DNA of 43,663 bases from Acidobacteriota bacterium (GCA_003154775.1 PMES01000030.1:1-43663); one strand, 5' to 3'; shown: positions 17,679-27,835, counted from the first letter of the stretch. The notes: a model not told the origin generated them from the sequence alone. Numbers and translations are program-made.

Positions 17679-19409
17679 GTGTACGCCCAACGTGCATCCC
17701 TAATTGCATTCTTTGTTGTCACGGTTTGGAGTAGGGCAACTCTTGCAGGCGAGCCCGAGCTCAAGCTGGGGGAGGTTCGGGAAAGCAGTCTGAGCCCAGG
17801 TCAAGCGCAGTCGTTTATGGTTTCGCTCGGAGATGGCGATTTTGCCCAGATAGAAGTGAACCCTCGCGGCTTGGCGCTCGTTGTCAAAACCTACGATCCC
17901 TCGGGCAAGCCCTTTCGCGGAGCCGAACTGGGACCACAGGAGGGCAAACTCAACCTCGTCGCCGAAGTTTCCGGCGCCTTCCGCGTCGAAGTTGCCGCCG
18001 TGGACACTCTCGCGACGGGACCTTTTACCATTGCGCTCGAGAAAGTGGTCACGCTGGCCGCACGGCTCGCGCCACCCAAGCCCGTGGCGGTCAGCCCGCG
18101 GATTCAAGCCTTGGAGGCTTCGGTCCAGCATGGAGAACGGGACAGCGTCAACTTGTTTTGGGAAGAGGTCAGGAAGGCAGGCGCGCCGTTGATCGAGCCG
18201 ATTGCGGGCGATCCTGACAACATGGCGGTCACCTTCCTTTGGAGGGGCTTGCCCAATACGCGCAATGTCCTGGTGCTCTGGCTTCCCTACGCCGGCGCCG
18301 CACCCGACGAATATCTGATGGCGCGGCTGGGCCAGACCGATGCCTGGTACAAAACGATCAAGGTGGACCGGAAGATGCGACTCTCTTATACGCTTGCACC
18401 CAACGCCGCGCGGCTGCTCCCCCTGTCGCTCGGCATCGACTCGGACGCGCTTACCATGATCGCGACATCGGCCAGACCGGATCCGTTGAACCCCAAGCGC
18501 TGGCGCGACGACTCGCGAAGCGTGGATGCGCCGGAATTTCGCGGTAGTTCGGTCCTCGAGATGCCCGACGCCCCGCCGCAACCGTGGATCGCCCGGAGGC
18601 CAGGCGTTCCCGCGGGACGTGTCGAGAAGCATCAATTCAAGAGCGTGGCTCTGAAGAACGAACGGGAAATTGCTGTCTACCTGCCACCCCAGTATTCGCC
18701 GCATGCCGAGCCGTATCCGCTGCTCGTCCTGTTCGACGAACACGCCTATCTCGGTGAAGCGGGAGAATCGTCTCTCGTTCCCACACCCACCATCCTCGAC
18801 AACCTCATCTCCGAAGCGCGCATTCCGCCCATGGTCGCTCTCCTGGTTGGCAATGCGCCGGGCGCCCGCGACCGCGAACTGCCCTGCAATCGACAGTTCA
18901 CCGCCGCTCTGGTTGACGAACTCCTGCCTTGGGTCCACCGTCTGTACAACTTCACGTCGGATCCTCGCCAGACCGTTGTGGCCGGGTCCAGCTTTGGTGG
19001 CCTCGCCGCCGCCTGCGCCGGTCTCTGGTTTCCCGGGACGTTTGGAAACGTCCTTTCGCAATCCGGCTCCTTCCATTCGAAGCCGCCCTCGGTCAGCGAT
19101 GCCACGGATTCCAGTTCGGAACCGAACTGGGTCGCGCGTCAGTTCATCTCCAGCCCCAGGCTGGCCCTGCGCTTTTACCTGGAAGCCGGGAGCGCGGAAT
19201 TCGACGCTACTGCGCGGGAAAACTCCATCCTCTCCAGCACTCGCACGTTGCGCGACGTGCTGCGCGCCAAGGGCTACGAGGTGCACTTTCAGGAGTTTGC
19301 CGGTGGACACGACTACCTGTGTTGGCGCGGCACGCTCGCCGACGGTTTAATTGCATTAATGGGCGGTGCCGCGGCGAACTCAATACCGCACCCGCAACCG
19401 CAGCCCTGA
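17679..19409 (+). CDS. Exported Fes-like alpha/beta-hydrolase esterase
   Basis: The GTG at 17679 is preceded by AAGGAGGA six bases away and opens a signal peptide (AQRASLIAFFVVTVW, cut near TLAG). The mature protein has three parts. First, an N-terminal beta domain (about 25-125) resembles pre-peptidase-type domains. Next, a region about 150-290 resembles the N-terminal domain of enterochelin esterase (FWEEVRKAGAPLIEP, VTFLWRGLP, DAWYKTIKVDR, YTLAPN). Last, a catalytic alpha/beta-hydrolase domain of the esterase D/Fes type has nucleophile Ser438 in GSSFGG and His544 in GGHDYLCWRGTLADGL. Fes enzymes hydrolyse ferric trilactone siderophores, but there are no siderophore genes nearby and this copy is exported. 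The substrate is therefore open; carbohydrate or other esters are possible. Length is 576 residues. Confidence 0.85.
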   Translation: MYAQRASLIAFFVVTVWSRATLAGEPELKLGEVRESSLSPGQAQSFMVSLGDGDFAQIEVNPRGLALVVKTYDPSGKPFRGAELGPQEGKLNLVAEVSGAFRVEVAAVDTLATGPFTIALEKVVTLAARLAPPKPVAVSPRIQALEASVQHGERDSVNLFWEEVRKAGAPLIEPIAGDPDNMAVTFLWRGLPNTRNVLVLWLPYAGAAPDEYLMARLGQTDAWYKTIKVDRKMRLSYTLAPNAARLLPLSLGIDSDALTMIATSARPDPLNPKRWRDDSRSVDAPEFRGSSVLEMPDAPPQPWIARRPGVPAGRVEKHQFKSVALKNEREIAVYLPPQYSPHAEPYPLLVLFDEHAYLGEAGESSLVPTPTILDNLISEARIPPMVALLVGNAPGARDRELPCNRQFTAALVDELLPWVHRLYNFTSDPRQTVVAGSSFGGLAAACAGLWFPGTFGNVLSQSGSFHSKPPSVSDATDSSSEPNWVARQFISSPRLALRFYLEAGSAEFDATARENSILSSTRTLRDVLRAKGYEVHFQEFAGGHDYLCWRGTLADGLIALMGGAAANSIPHPQPQP

Positions 19410-19466
19410 TTCGCATCGCATTTGAATTTCCGCCGGAGAGTGCGCCGGACCGCGCATTCACCTGGG

Positions 19467-20873
19467 CTACACTACGTCGATGACCAGGAGCGTGATGTCG
19501 TCCTGTTGGGATATGGAAGCAGGTTGCCACTGGCCTATCTCCGCAAGCAGCCGATCCGACAACTCGGAAGGCGCGCGGTTTTGATTTTCACGAATCACCT
19601 GTTCGAGCCTGCGCTTGCCGAAGGCATCGCCCCGGGCATTCTCGGGTTCAAGCACCCCGTCTGTGCAAAGCAGGAAGCGGTCTCCCGAGTCGATCTGCAG
19701 CTCACAAACGGGATAGTCGGGATCCGGTATAACTCCAAATAACAGGCCGTTGCTTTCGATCCGTTCCAGCTTGCCTGCCCGCCAGCGTAGCAGCGGCGGA
19801 TGCCCCGCCGCTGAATACAATCCCTTGCGGTTCTCGGTATCCAGCCACAAATAGGCCGCGGAGACGAACTGATCATGGAGTTGCCCGAAAAGCACGCGGT
19901 TCAACCCGCACAACACTTCTCTTGGGTCGTGCGCACAACTTACCACCGATTGCATCGCCACTTTGATCATCGACGCGATCAACGCGGCTGGCACACCGTG
20001 TCCCGTGACATCAGCCACCAGGAACCCCACCCGCTTTGGATCGACGGGAATGAATTCATAGAAATCCCCGGCCACGGCTGTCATTGGCCGGTAAGTGGCC
20101 GCAATCCGGAGGTTCCGGACGTCGGGAATCGTCGTAGGGAGAATCGAAAACTGCAATTGCCGCGCGACCTCGAGTTCGTTTTCAATGGACAGCAAGCGGC
20201 GCTCGTTGGCAAAAGCGATTTGCACGGCGACGTAGCCAAACGACAGCAGGAACACCGCAAAAGCCAGATAGTCCAGGAGGCGCGGCGTCTGATAATGCAG
20301 GGGACGCGCCACGTTCACCCATAGCGCCTCAATCAGGAAAACCAGCGTGCCGGCGGCTAGCACGCGCCGGTTGACCAGCACCAGGAACTTGTCCGACAGC
20401 TTTTTCACACTGACGACAGTTCCAAGGACAACCAGGCCGCAAATCGTGACCACATAGTTGTACGGGAGAAACTTCCTGGGTGAACCCCCGAACATAAACC
20501 AGACAATGCCAAGAACAGCGACGCCCGCCCCCAGGGCGATGATGCTCTTTACCAGAACCCGGAATCTTCCCAGGCTTAATTCCAGGAAGGCAAAAAATGC
20601 AACAACGACAGTCAAGTAGGCGTTCAGAATGTTGATGTAGGGAACGCTGATCTGCATTGCGTGCGGCAGCGCCGCGACCACCGCCGGCGATCGCGTCAGA
20701 AGTCCCGTTCCGTACATCGCGCTCCAGATTCCTAGCCAGATAAAAAGGCGTATCCCCTTCCGCCCGCGAATGGCGGCAAGGGAGCAAGCTGCCAATCCCA
20801 TAAACAGGAAAACCGCTCCTGCAATGATGCTGGCGATCTGGCCGCGGAGCATTGCCAGCACTTGATCTTCCAA
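19467..20873 (-). CDS. Membrane PP2C-type (RsbU/SpoIIE) phosphatase
   Basis: A 468-residue membrane-anchored serine phosphatase. The N-terminal half (about 10-230) has six or seven hydrophobic segments. A helix ([23 protein letters not shown]) links to a C-terminal SpoIIE/RsbU phosphatase domain. That domain shows the metal-binding Asp residues in [11 protein letters not shown] and [16 protein letters not shown], then [30 protein letters not shown] and [12 protein letters not shown]. Relatives dephosphorylate anti-sigma-factor antagonists in response to a signal, but no such partner gene is adjacent. The start is TTG 20873, supported by AGGAGG with normal spacing; the nearest ATG would remove the first eight residues. 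A small GCTATC/GATAGC hairpin (20888-20904) sits just upstream of this binding site. Confidence 0.9.
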   Translation of the reverse strand: MEDQVLAMLRGQIASIIAGAVFLFMGLAACSLAAIRGRKGIRLFIWLGIWSAMYGTGLLTRSPAVVAALPHAMQISVPYINILNAYLTVVVAFFAFLELSLGRFRVLVKSIIALGAGVAVLGIVWFMFGGSPRKFLPYNYVVTICGLVVLGTVVSVKKLSDKFLVLVNRRVLAAGTLVFLIEALWVNVARPLHYQTPRLLDYLAFAVFLLSFGYVAVQIAFANERRLLSIENELEVARQLQFSILPTTIPDVRNLRIAATYRPMTAVAGDFYEFIPVDPKRVGFLVADVTGHGVPAALIASMIKVAMQSVVSCAHDPREVLCGLNRVLFGQLHDQFVSAAYLWLDTENRKGLYSAAGHPPLLRWRAGKLERIESNGLLFGVIPDPDYPVCELQIDSGDRFLLCTDGVLEPENARGDAFGKRRLEQVIRENQNRAPSELSDRLLAEIGQWQPASISQQDDITLLVIDVV

Positions 20874-21115
20874 CTGTCCACCTCCTGGCTATCAGCAAGA
20901 TAGCAGAGTTGATGTCGATGTTGATGCCACTAGTTCGCTTCTGTAGGCTCGCGTGCTTTTCGGCAATCACCGGCGATCCGGGAGGATCACGGGGTATCCA
21001 GAAGTTATTCCAGCCCCGAAGTCCCGTTCTGGGAGGCTGCGCTGAACCTAGCCATGATGACTTGGATGCGCAATCAGCTAACCAAAACTGACGCGCTGCC
21101 AATGCAGCGGCCAAT

Positions 21116-21144
21116 TTGCCGCATTCTCGCCGGAGTCGTATACT
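21116..21144 (+). promoter_or_regulatory. Sigma-70-type promoter for the uvrA operon
   Basis: TTGCCG (21116-21121), a 17-base spacer and TATACT (21139-21144) lie 46 bases before the TTG start of uvrA. No obvious inverted operator of the SOS type was recognised around it. The rest of the divergent gap 20874-21190 contains only the small hairpin next to the phosphatase ribosome binding site. Confidence 0.6.
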
Positions 21145-21190
21145 TTGAAGTTTAGGCAGTGTGCGTAGAGCGTGCTGACTGAGCTTCCCT

Positions 21191-24169
21191 TTGGCTACGA
21201 ACGAAACCATCCCTCCCATCCTCCAACAACAGGAAGTTCTGCGTGTGCGCGGCGCCCGCGTCCACAACCTCAAGAACATCACCGTCGAAATCCCCCACGA
21301 ATCACTCACCGTCGTCACCGGCGTCAGCGGTTCCGGCAAATCCTCCCTGGCCTTTGACACCATCTACGCCGAAGGCCAGCGCCGCTACGTCGAATCCCTT
21401 TCCGCCTATGCCCGCCAATTCCTGGAGCGCATGGAAAAGCCCGATGTGGACGAGGTCACCGGGATCGCCCCGGCCGTCGCCATCCGTCAGAAAAACGCCA
21501 CGCGCAATCCGCGTTCGACCGTCGCCACCGCCACCGAGGTTTACGACTATCTTCGCCTGCTCTTTGCCCGCTGCGGCCAAACCTTCTGCATCAAGTGCGG
21601 CAGCGAGGTGCGCCGCGACTCGCCCGACCAGATCGCCGATCGAGTTATCGCTCATGCTCCGGGCCGCCGCTTTTACGTGCTCTATCTCTTGCGCATGCCC
21701 AGCCCCGAACCACCTGCAACGCCGAAAAAAACCTCTCGCAAAAAGGTAGTCGCTCCTCCAGCCGAGGACGCTCTGCGCCTGATGCTGCAGGAGCTGCAGA
21801 AACGCGGCTTCAACCGGCTCTACCAGGAAAGCCGCATCCACGAATTCTCCTCGCCAGAATCGCTCCTGGACGTTGATTTCGCCAAGCCCGTCCATGTTCT
21901 TGTCGACCGCCTCGCCGCCAACCCGGACTCGCGCTCGCGCCTCGTCGATTCCATTGAAATCTGCTACCGCGAGGGCGGCGGCGAAGCCATCATGGAATTT
22001 CCCGCCGATGCAGCCGGTACGCCCGCGGATCGCCTCACCTTCAATGAGCGCTTCGAGTGCAAGAACGACGGCACGCTCTATCAGGAACCCGAGCCGCGTC
22101 TCTTCTCCTTCAACAATCCCTATGGCGCTTGTCCGCGCTGCCAGGGCTTTGGCAACACCATCGATTTCGATCTCAACCTCGTCGTCCCCGACCCCAGCAA
22201 ATCGCTCGATGATGGCGCCATCGAGCCGTGGACCAAGCCGCGGTACCGCGTCCTTTTTCAGGAAGCGCGCACGTGGGCGCGCGGCCGCGGCATCCCCACA
22301 AACGTCCCCTGGCGCCAACTTACCGCCGAGCAGCACCGCCTGATCCTTGAGGGCGATCCCGAGAACGATTTCGATGGCGTAAAGGGTTTCTTCACCTGGC
22401 TCGAGCGCAAAAAGTACAAACTCCACGTGCGCGTCTTTTTGAGCCGTTTCCGCGGGTACGCCATGTGCCCCGAATGCAGCGGAACGCGCCTGCGCGCCGA
22501 AGCCCGCGCCGTGCGCGTCACCGGAAAATCCATCACCGAGCTTTGCAAGCTCACCGTAAAAGAAGCGCGCAAGTTTTTCCTGGAGCTGCGCCTTACCGAA
22601 TCGCAATCCAAAATTGCCGACAAAATTCTCGAGGAGATTCGCTCTCGCCTTCAGTTTCTCGACGAAGTTGGCCTCGACTACCTCACCCTCGACCGCCTTA
22701 CCTCCACTCTCTCTGGCGGGGAATCGCAGCGCATCCAACTGGCCACGTCGCTGGGCTCGCATCTCGTCGGCGCACTCTACGTCCTGGACGAGCCCTCCAT
22801 CGGCCTGCACCCGCGCGACACGCAGCGCCTCATCGACATCCTCAAGAGTCTTCGCGATCTTGGCAACACTGTTCTCGTTGTCGAGCATGACCCGGACACT
22901 ATTCAGGCCGCGGATCGCATCCTCGATCTAGGTCCCGGCGCGGGCGAACTCGGCGGCAGGCTGCTTTTCTCCGGCAACTACGCCGAAATTCTCAAGGACC
23001 CCAAGTCCATCACGGGTCGCTATCTCAACGGGGAATTGCGTATTCCTGTTCCCACGAATCGCCGCAAACCCGCCGGAACATTTCTCCGTTTAAGTGGGGC
23101 CACGCTGCACAATCTCCAAAATGTGGACCTCATGCTGCCGCTAGGCGTTCTCACCGTCGTGACAGGCGTCAGCGGGTCCGGCAAATCCACCCTCGTTCAC
23201 AACGTCCTCTATCGGGCGCTGGCCGCGCAGCGCAGCGGCGGCAGCATCAAGGAATTCTGCGATCGCCTTGATGGCGACGAATACATTCAGGACCTGGTGA
23301 TAGTCGATCAATCGCCGATTGGCCGCACTCCGCGCTCCAATCCCGCCACCTACCTCAAAGCCTTCGATGCCATTCGCGACGTCTTCGCCAATACGCCCGA
23401 CGCCAAGCGCCGCGGCTACTCCCCTGGCCATTTTTCCTTCAATGTCCCCGGGGGACGCTGTGAAACCTGCCAGGGCGATGGCACCGTGACCGTCGAAATG
23501 CAGTTCCTGGCGGACGTGGAGCTGATCTGCGAGGAGTGCCGCGGACAGCGCTTCAAGAGCAGCGTTCTCGACGTTCGTTACCACGGCAAAAATGTCCATG
23601 ATGTTCTCGATATGACCGTGCGCGAAGCCCTGGCCTTCTTCGTGAATCTCCCCAAAATCGTCACGAAACTTCGCATCCTCAACGAGATTGGTCTTGGTTA
23701 TCTCCGCCTCGGCCAGTCCGCCACCACGCTTTCTGGCGGCGAAGCGCAGCGCCTCAAACTCGCCGCTCATCTTTCACGTACGGAAAACCGCGGCATCCTC
23801 TACATTCTTGACGAGCCCACCACCGGTCTCCATTTTGACGATATCGCCAAGCTGCTGGCCGCTTTCCGCAAGCTCCTGGAATCGGGCGCCTCGCTCCTGG
23901 TCATTGAACACAATCTCGACGTCATCAAGGCCGCGGACTGGCTCATCGATCTCGGCCCGGAAGGCGGCGATCAGGGCGGCAAGATCATCGCCACCGGCAC
24001 GCCGGAACAGGTGGCGCGCAATGCCCAGTCGCACACCGGGCGGTATCTCGCGCGTGTGCTCGGCAATGGAGACGCTCAGGCAAAACGCTCCTCCAATGGC
24101 GCATCCAAATCACCGGGAATTGCGCCTGTGAAAAACGAGGCGGCGAAGCTGCCTCCCATAGAGCCATGA
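21191..24169 (+). CDS. uvrA: Excinuclease ABC subunit A
   Basis: UvrA is the damage-recognition ATPase of nucleotide excision repair. The 992 residues contain two ABC ATPase halves. Walker A motifs are [20 protein letters not shown] (near residue 45) and [17 protein letters not shown] (near 655); signatures are [12 protein letters not shown] and [12 protein letters not shown]; Walker B motifs are [15 protein letters not shown] and [15 protein letters not shown]. Zinc-binding Cys pairs are visible in [24 protein letters not shown] and [30 protein letters not shown] is also standard. A Lys/Pro-rich insert of about 25 residues (near 170-193) looks like a lineage-specific linker. The start is TTG 21191. 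The stop overlaps the next ATG (ATGA), opening a five-gene overlapping operon. Confidence 0.97.
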   Translation: MATNETIPPILQQQEVLRVRGARVHNLKNITVEIPHESLTVVTGVSGSGKSSLAFDTIYAEGQRRYVESLSAYARQFLERMEKPDVDEVTGIAPAVAIRQKNATRNPRSTVATATEVYDYLRLLFARCGQTFCIKCGSEVRRDSPDQIADRVIAHAPGRRFYVLYLLRMPSPEPPATPKKTSRKKVVAPPAEDALRLMLQELQKRGFNRLYQESRIHEFSSPESLLDVDFAKPVHVLVDRLAANPDSRSRLVDSIEICYREGGGEAIMEFPADAAGTPADRLTFNERFECKNDGTLYQEPEPRLFSFNNPYGACPRCQGFGNTIDFDLNLVVPDPSKSLDDGAIEPWTKPRYRVLFQEARTWARGRGIPTNVPWRQLTAEQHRLILEGDPENDFDGVKGFFTWLERKKYKLHVRVFLSRFRGYAMCPECSGTRLRAEARAVRVTGKSITELCKLTVKEARKFFLELRLTESQSKIADKILEEIRSRLQFLDEVGLDYLTLDRLTSTLSGGESQRIQLATSLGSHLVGALYVLDEPSIGLHPRDTQRLIDILKSLRDLGNTVLVVEHDPDTIQAADRILDLGPGAGELGGRLLFSGNYAEILKDPKSITGRYLNGELRIPVPTNRRKPAGTFLRLSGATLHNLQNVDLMLPLGVLTVVTGVSGSGKSTLVHNVLYRALAAQRSGGSIKEFCDRLDGDEYIQDLVIVDQSPIGRTPRSNPATYLKAFDAIRDVFANTPDAKRRGYSPGHFSFNVPGGRCETCQGDGTVTVEMQFLADVELICEECRGQRFKSSVLDVRYHGKNVHDVLDMTVREALAFFVNLPKIVTKLRILNEIGLGYLRLGQSATTLSGGEAQRLKLAAHLSRTENRGILYILDEPTTGLHFDDIAKLLAAFRKLLESGASLLVIEHNLDVIKAADWLIDLGPEGGDQGGKIIATGTPEQVARNAQSHTGRYLARVLGNGDAQAKRSSNGASKSPGIAPVKNEAAKLPPIEP

Positions 24170-25527
24170 AGGACCGTCGTCGCATGTTCTCGTCGTGTGT
24201 CGTGGCATTCGCCGCGGCCGGAATCCTTTTCCCGAATCGTGCGGCTGCCCACACTCCGCCACCACCCTTGTTTTCGCTGCAATCCCAGGACGCGCCCAAC
24301 AAATCCGCGCAAGCTAAAACACAAAAGCTCCGCAATCCGCTCAACGATCTCCTCGACGAAGCCCAGGCCGACCTCGACAAAAATGATTTCGAAGCGGCGC
24401 TCATCCCGTTGCAAAAATTTATCGCCGAAAAGCCGGACGTCGCCTTTGTGCGCTTTCAGTTGGCCTATGCGCTTACCGCGCTGAAACGCACCGACGAAGC
24501 CCGCGCGGAATATCAAAAAGCCGCCGAACTCGATCCGAAAATGGCCGAAGCGCAACTGAACCTGGGCATTCTCCTCCTCGAAAAGGCCCCCTCCGCCGCT
24601 GTCGCTCCCCTCCGTAAGGCGACGGAACTTCTGCCTTCGCAGACACGTCCCCGCTTCTTGCTGGGCCTTGCCTTGGAACGTTCCGGAGATGCTGCGGGTG
24701 CCACCGCATCCTTTGAAGCAGCTTCGCACCTCGACCCCAACGACGTCGACATAGTGATCCACCTCGGTGCCATGTATCTTCGCAATGCGCGCCCCGCCGA
24801 TGCGGAAGCCAAATTCCGCCACGCTCTTGAACTCCAGCCTCAATCGCCCGCGGCCCTGCAGGGCCTGGCACAGAGCCTCGACGCGCAAAAAAAGTCTGAT
24901 GCCGCCGATGCCTACCGCAACTACCTCGCCGTGGCGCCGCGTGACGATGCCGCGCGCAACCGTTTGCTCCATATTCTTATCGCGCAGCAGCAGTACGACG
25001 CCGCGCTCGCCGAAATCGATCGCGCCTCCGCAGGCCAGCAGCCCACCGTTGACACGCTGAAGCTCCGGGCCGACGTTCAGATTGCCCAGAAGAAGCTGGA
25101 CGATGCCATCGTCACGCTACGCCAGGCCGTCGCCTTGGCGCCCAACGATGCCCCGCTCCACGGCGGTCTGGGTCACGTTCTCCTGCAGAAACGCGACTTT
25201 CCCGCTGCGGAAAAAGAACTCAAGAATGCGCTCCAGCTCGATCGCAATAATCTTGCCTATTGGAAAGATCTCAGCTCCGTGTTCTACCTCGGGGGGAATT
25301 ACCCGGCCACCTTGTCCGCACTCGATGTGATTGCCAAAGCGGAAACGCCCAACGCCGGGCAATGGTTTATTCGCGCACTTTGTTACGATAAGCTTGATGA
25401 GGTTCAACCTGCTCTCGATGCGTATCGAAAGTTTTTGGAACTCGACCAGAACAAGAACCCTAACCAGGTGTGGCAGGCGAACCAGCGTATCCATGTTCTT
25501 GAGAAAAGGGCTCAGAACAAGAAGTAG
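24166..25527 (+). CDS. Exported tetratricopeptide-repeat protein
   Basis: A 453-residue protein with a signal peptide ([20 protein letters not shown], cut near RAAA) and then tandem TPR helix pairs from about residue 60 to the end. Typical repeats are AFVRFQLAYALTALKRTDEA, AEAQLNLGILLLEK, PLHGGLGHVLLQKRDFPAAE and YWKDLSSVFYLGGNYPATLS. It is most likely a periplasmic scaffold. The ATG (24166-24168) overlaps the uvrA stop, so it is translationally coupled to a cytosolic repair ATPase, an unexpected partner. No catalytic motif is visible. Its 3' end overlaps the next gene. Confidence 0.9.
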   Translation: MKDRRRMFSSCVVAFAAAGILFPNRAAAHTPPPPLFSLQSQDAPNKSAQAKTQKLRNPLNDLLDEAQADLDKNDFEAALIPLQKFIAEKPDVAFVRFQLAYALTALKRTDEARAEYQKAAELDPKMAEAQLNLGILLLEKAPSAAVAPLRKATELLPSQTRPRFLLGLALERSGDAAGATASFEAASHLDPNDVDIVIHLGAMYLRNARPADAEAKFRHALELQPQSPAALQGLAQSLDAQKKSDAADAYRNYLAVAPRDDAARNRLLHILIAQQQYDAALAEIDRASAGQQPTVDTLKLRADVQIAQKKLDDAIVTLRQAVALAPNDAPLHGGLGHVLLQKRDFPAAEKELKNALQLDRNNLAYWKDLSSVFYLGGNYPATLSALDVIAKAETPNAGQWFIRALCYDKLDEVQPALDAYRKFLELDQNKNPNQVWQANQRIHVLEKRAQNKK

Positions 25528-26041
25528 GGCAGGGAATCCAGGCCCCGGAATTTCCGCGTTCGCTCCCGTTATTTTCCTTCTTGTGTGCTCATCGCTTTTT
25601 GCCGCCGACAAGATCAAGGAGCTGCAGGATCATTTTGATCGCGATCCCCATGCGGCAACCAGGATCAAGACACTCGACAAACTGGGCCTGGCCGAGTTTG
25701 AATCCGCCACCAAAGCGGGCCAGGCGGGCGATTACACAACCGTGGGCTTCATTTTTGAAAAGTACCGGGACAACGTTCGCACCGCCTTCGAGCTTCTCAG
25801 AAAGGAGGAGCCGGATCCTGACCGCCATGGCAACAGCTATCGCCAGCTTGAGTTGCAGGTCCGCCGCGGTGTTCGGGAAGTGGAGGAGACGTTGGTGGTC
25901 GTTCCTGATCCCGTGCGCCCGCCGCTGCAGATCGTCCGGCAGGATCTCATCTCCTTTGATGATGAGCTGATTCGTCTGCTGTTTCCCCGTCGCACCAAGG
26001 ATCTCCAAAAGGTCCCCTCGCCACCGGAGGCGAAACCATGA
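25493..26041 (+). CDS. Exported hypothetical protein in the uvrA operon
   Basis: About 182 residues. ATG 25493 lies inside the end of the TPR gene and gives a long basic N-region (MFLRKGLRTRSRAGNPG) followed by a hydrophobic export signal (AFAPVIFLLVCSSLFA). A TTG at 25499 is an alternative start. The mature part is helical and charged (DKIKELQDHFDRDPHAATRI, VGFIFEKYRDNVRTAFELL, QLELQVRRGVREVEETL), with no known motif. I do not recognise a family. It overlaps both neighbours (TPR stop at 25527; next ATG at 26038), which supports it as a real gene of the operon. The exact start is uncertain. Confidence 0.7.
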   Translation: MFLRKGLRTRSRAGNPGPGISAFAPVIFLLVCSSLFAADKIKELQDHFDRDPHAATRIKTLDKLGLAEFESATKAGQAGDYTTVGFIFEKYRDNVRTAFELLRKEEPDPDRHGNSYRQLELQVRRGVREVEETLVVVPDPVRPPLQIVRQDLISFDDELIRLLFPRRTKDLQKVPSPPEAKP

Positions 26042-26565
26042 GATCTAAACACCTCATTCCCATGCTCGTCCTTCTGCTGCTGGCCCTAGTATATTTTCCT
26101 GACGCGGCCCGCGCCCAGCGCCCGGATAAGGATTACCTCTCTGCGCTTGAAGCGGACAAGATTCGTGACGCCGAAACAGCCAACGAACGCATCGCGCTTT
26201 TTTTGACCTTTGCCGACGACCGCCTGAAGAAGTTTCAGTACGAACTTGAACACCCGTCACCCAATAAGCACACGGAGATGCTCAATTTCTTGATGAACTC
26301 GTATATTGGGTGTGTGGATGACGCTGCCGATCTGATCCAATTGGGCCTCGAAAAGCAGGACAACATCCGTCAGGCCATCGACCTCATGGCCGCAAAAACC
26401 AAGGAGTTTCTTCCCATCCTGCGGAAATACGCCGCCGAAGGCCCGGAACTCGAAATCTACAAAGAGAATCTCGACGATGCCATCGAAGGCACGCAGGATG
26501 CCCTCAACGAAGCCGAGAAGGCCAAGAAAAAGGCCGCGCCGCCACCCGTGAGGCGCAAGACTTGA
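26038..26565 (+). CDS. Exported helical protein in the uvrA operon
   Basis: A 175-residue protein with a clear signal peptide (MRSKHLIPMLVLLLLALVYF, cut after ARA). The mature part is almost wholly alpha-helical and acidic, with DKIRDAETANERIALFLTF and ADLIQLGLEKQDNIRQAIDL, and ends in a Lys/Ala/Pro-rich tail. No motif that I recognise. Its ATG overlaps the stop of the preceding gene (ATGA) and its TGA overlaps the TTG of the following SprT-like gene, so it is locked into the operon. It and the preceding gene look like a matched pair of small periplasmic helical proteins. Confidence 0.78.
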   Translation: MRSKHLIPMLVLLLLALVYFPDAARAQRPDKDYLSALEADKIRDAETANERIALFLTFADDRLKKFQYELEHPSPNKHTEMLNFLMNSYIGCVDDAADLIQLGLEKQDNIRQAIDLMAAKTKEFLPILRKYAAEGPELEIYKENLDDAIEGTQDALNEAEKAKKKAAPPPVRRKT

Positions 26566-27281
26566 GCCCAAGAACCCGCAACTCGAATCAGGTCCCCGGT
26601 GGCGTCGCCATCTTCCAGCGCGTCTTCACCCGCATCGGATGCGAGGGGCGCCCCCCTTATTTTCGTGTGGAATTTTACCCTTACAGCAGTCTTGTTCTGA
26701 CGATTCGCCGCCGTGAAGATCTCCTCATTGTGCGGCTCTCGGATTTGCTCAGCCGCGCTCCCTTGGGCGTCCTGGAAAGCGCCGCCGCGCTGCTTCTTTC
26801 GCGCGTCTATCGCCGCAGGTTGCCGCGCTCTCTTGTCCAGCCTTACCTGACCTACGCGCGTTCCGGCCGTACGCGCTCCCGCATCAGCCGCATGCGCGGC
26901 CGCCGCGTGCGCCCCAAACACGCCGCACCGCAGGGCCGCCAGTATGATCTCGCCGCACTTTTCGATCAGCTGAACTCAAAATATTTCAGTGGCGAACTCC
27001 GCCGGCCCCACATCGGCTGGAGCGTCCGTGGTTGGCGCCGCCAGTTTGGCTGCTATGATCCCGGGCCCAATCAGATTCTGCTGAATCGGCGCATGGACCG
27101 GCCCGGCATACCGCAATTTGTCGTCGAGTACGTCCTGTTTCACGAGATGCTGCACGTCAAGCATCCCACGCGGCGCTCCGGTTGCACGCTCGTGTCCCAC
27201 TCTCCCGAATTTCGCGCGGAAGAGAAACGTTTCGATCAATTCACCCTGGCCCGCAAGGTCCTCGACAATCTGGCGCGCTAG
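26562..27281 (+). CDS. SprT-like zinc metalloprotease domain protein
   Basis: A 239-residue cytosolic protein. The C-terminal half carries a zincin site H194-E-M-L-H198 with a third ligand candidate His213 in SHSPEFRAEEKRF, and the upstream stretch LFDQLNSKYFSGELRRPHIGW that is typical of SprT-like domains. The N-terminal third is a small beta/helix region, joined by a very basic linker (GRTRSRISRMRGRRVRPK) that could bind nucleic acid. Eukaryotic SPRTN proteases with this fold degrade DNA-crosslinked proteins; E. coli SprT itself is poorly understood. The start is TTG 26562, overlapping the previous stop (TTGA). Being the last gene of an operon led by uvrA suggests, but does not prove, a DNA-repair role. 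Confidence 0.82.
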   Translation: MSPRTRNSNQVPGGVAIFQRVFTRIGCEGRPPYFRVEFYPYSSLVLTIRRREDLLIVRLSDLLSRAPLGVLESAAALLLSRVYRRRLPRSLVQPYLTYARSGRTRSRISRMRGRRVRPKHAAPQGRQYDLAALFDQLNSKYFSGELRRPHIGWSVRGWRRQFGCYDPGPNQILLNRRMDRPGIPQFVVEYVLFHEMLHVKHPTRRSGCTLVSHSPEFRAEEKRFDQFTLARKVLDNLAR

Positions 27282-27311
27282 GAAACCTTCCGGCGTACTG
27301 CCGCGGCCCGG

Positions 27312-27779
27312 TCAGCTCCGTTCCTTGTCGATCTCTTCGTGCAGCTTCGCAATCTTCTTGCGAATCTTGTCGCCATCTTCGGCATGAGGATATAGATCAA
27401 TGTAACGCTGGTAGGCCTTCACCGCCTGCTTCTTCTTTCCCTTTTTCTCGTAAGCCTCGCCCAGGTACAGGAAGGGAATGGCGTAGCCGGGTTTCGCGTT
27501 GGTAGCATCCTGAAAGCGGTCAATCGCCGCGTCCATGTCCCCCTTCTTCATATAGTACTTCCCGATTTCGATGTCCTTTTCCGCGCGCAAAGGATCCCAC
27601 TTCGGCTGGTCCGGCGCGGATTGCACCGCCGAATCCGTGTTGGGTTTTGGCTTGGGCGCGTCTTGCTTTTTCGGTGGAGCGCTCGCGGGCGGATCTTGCG
27701 CCGAAGCGGGCCATGCCGCAAAGCACAGCCCCACTCCGGCCAACAGACAGAGCCCGGACAATTGTCGCAAAAGGTTCAC
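27312..27779 (-). CDS. Exported small TPR protein
   Basis: A 155-residue protein with a signal peptide (LSGLCLLAGVGLCFAAWPASA), a Pro/Lys-rich linker (about 30-60) and two to three TPR units (IEIGKYYMKKGDMDAAIDRF, PFLYLGEAYEKKGKKKQAVK). It ends in a charged helix. The layout is that of a periplasmic protein-interaction module; it is too short to be BamD. GTG 27779 is the start, with GGGAGGAGA about 13 bases upstream, a slightly long spacing. It is convergent with the SprT-like gene and lies 56 bases after the S46 peptidase gene, so it may be cotranscribed with it. Confidence 0.85.
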   Translation of the reverse strand: MNLLRQLSGLCLLAGVGLCFAAWPASAQDPPASAPPKKQDAPKPKPNTDSAVQSAPDQPKWDPLRAEKDIEIGKYYMKKGDMDAAIDRFQDATNAKPGYAIPFLYLGEAYEKKGKKKQAVKAYQRYIDLYPHAEDGDKIRKKIAKLHEEIDKERS

Positions 27780-27835
27780 GGCGCTACTTTCTCCTCCCTC
27801 TGCGATTCTGTAAACCGTGGAAAAAGTTGCCTCGT

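Noticed and set aside
17700-19310. A 536-codon open frame on the - strand
   Set aside because: Antisense to the Fes-like esterase, which has a clear ribosome binding site, signal peptide and catalytic motifs.
20329-21363. A 344-codon open frame on the - strand
   Set aside because: Crosses the phosphatase start, the divergent promoter region and the uvrA start; not compatible with the features there.
21302-22888. A 528-codon open frame on the - strand
   Set aside because: Antisense to uvrA; codon-position shadow of a GC-rich gene.
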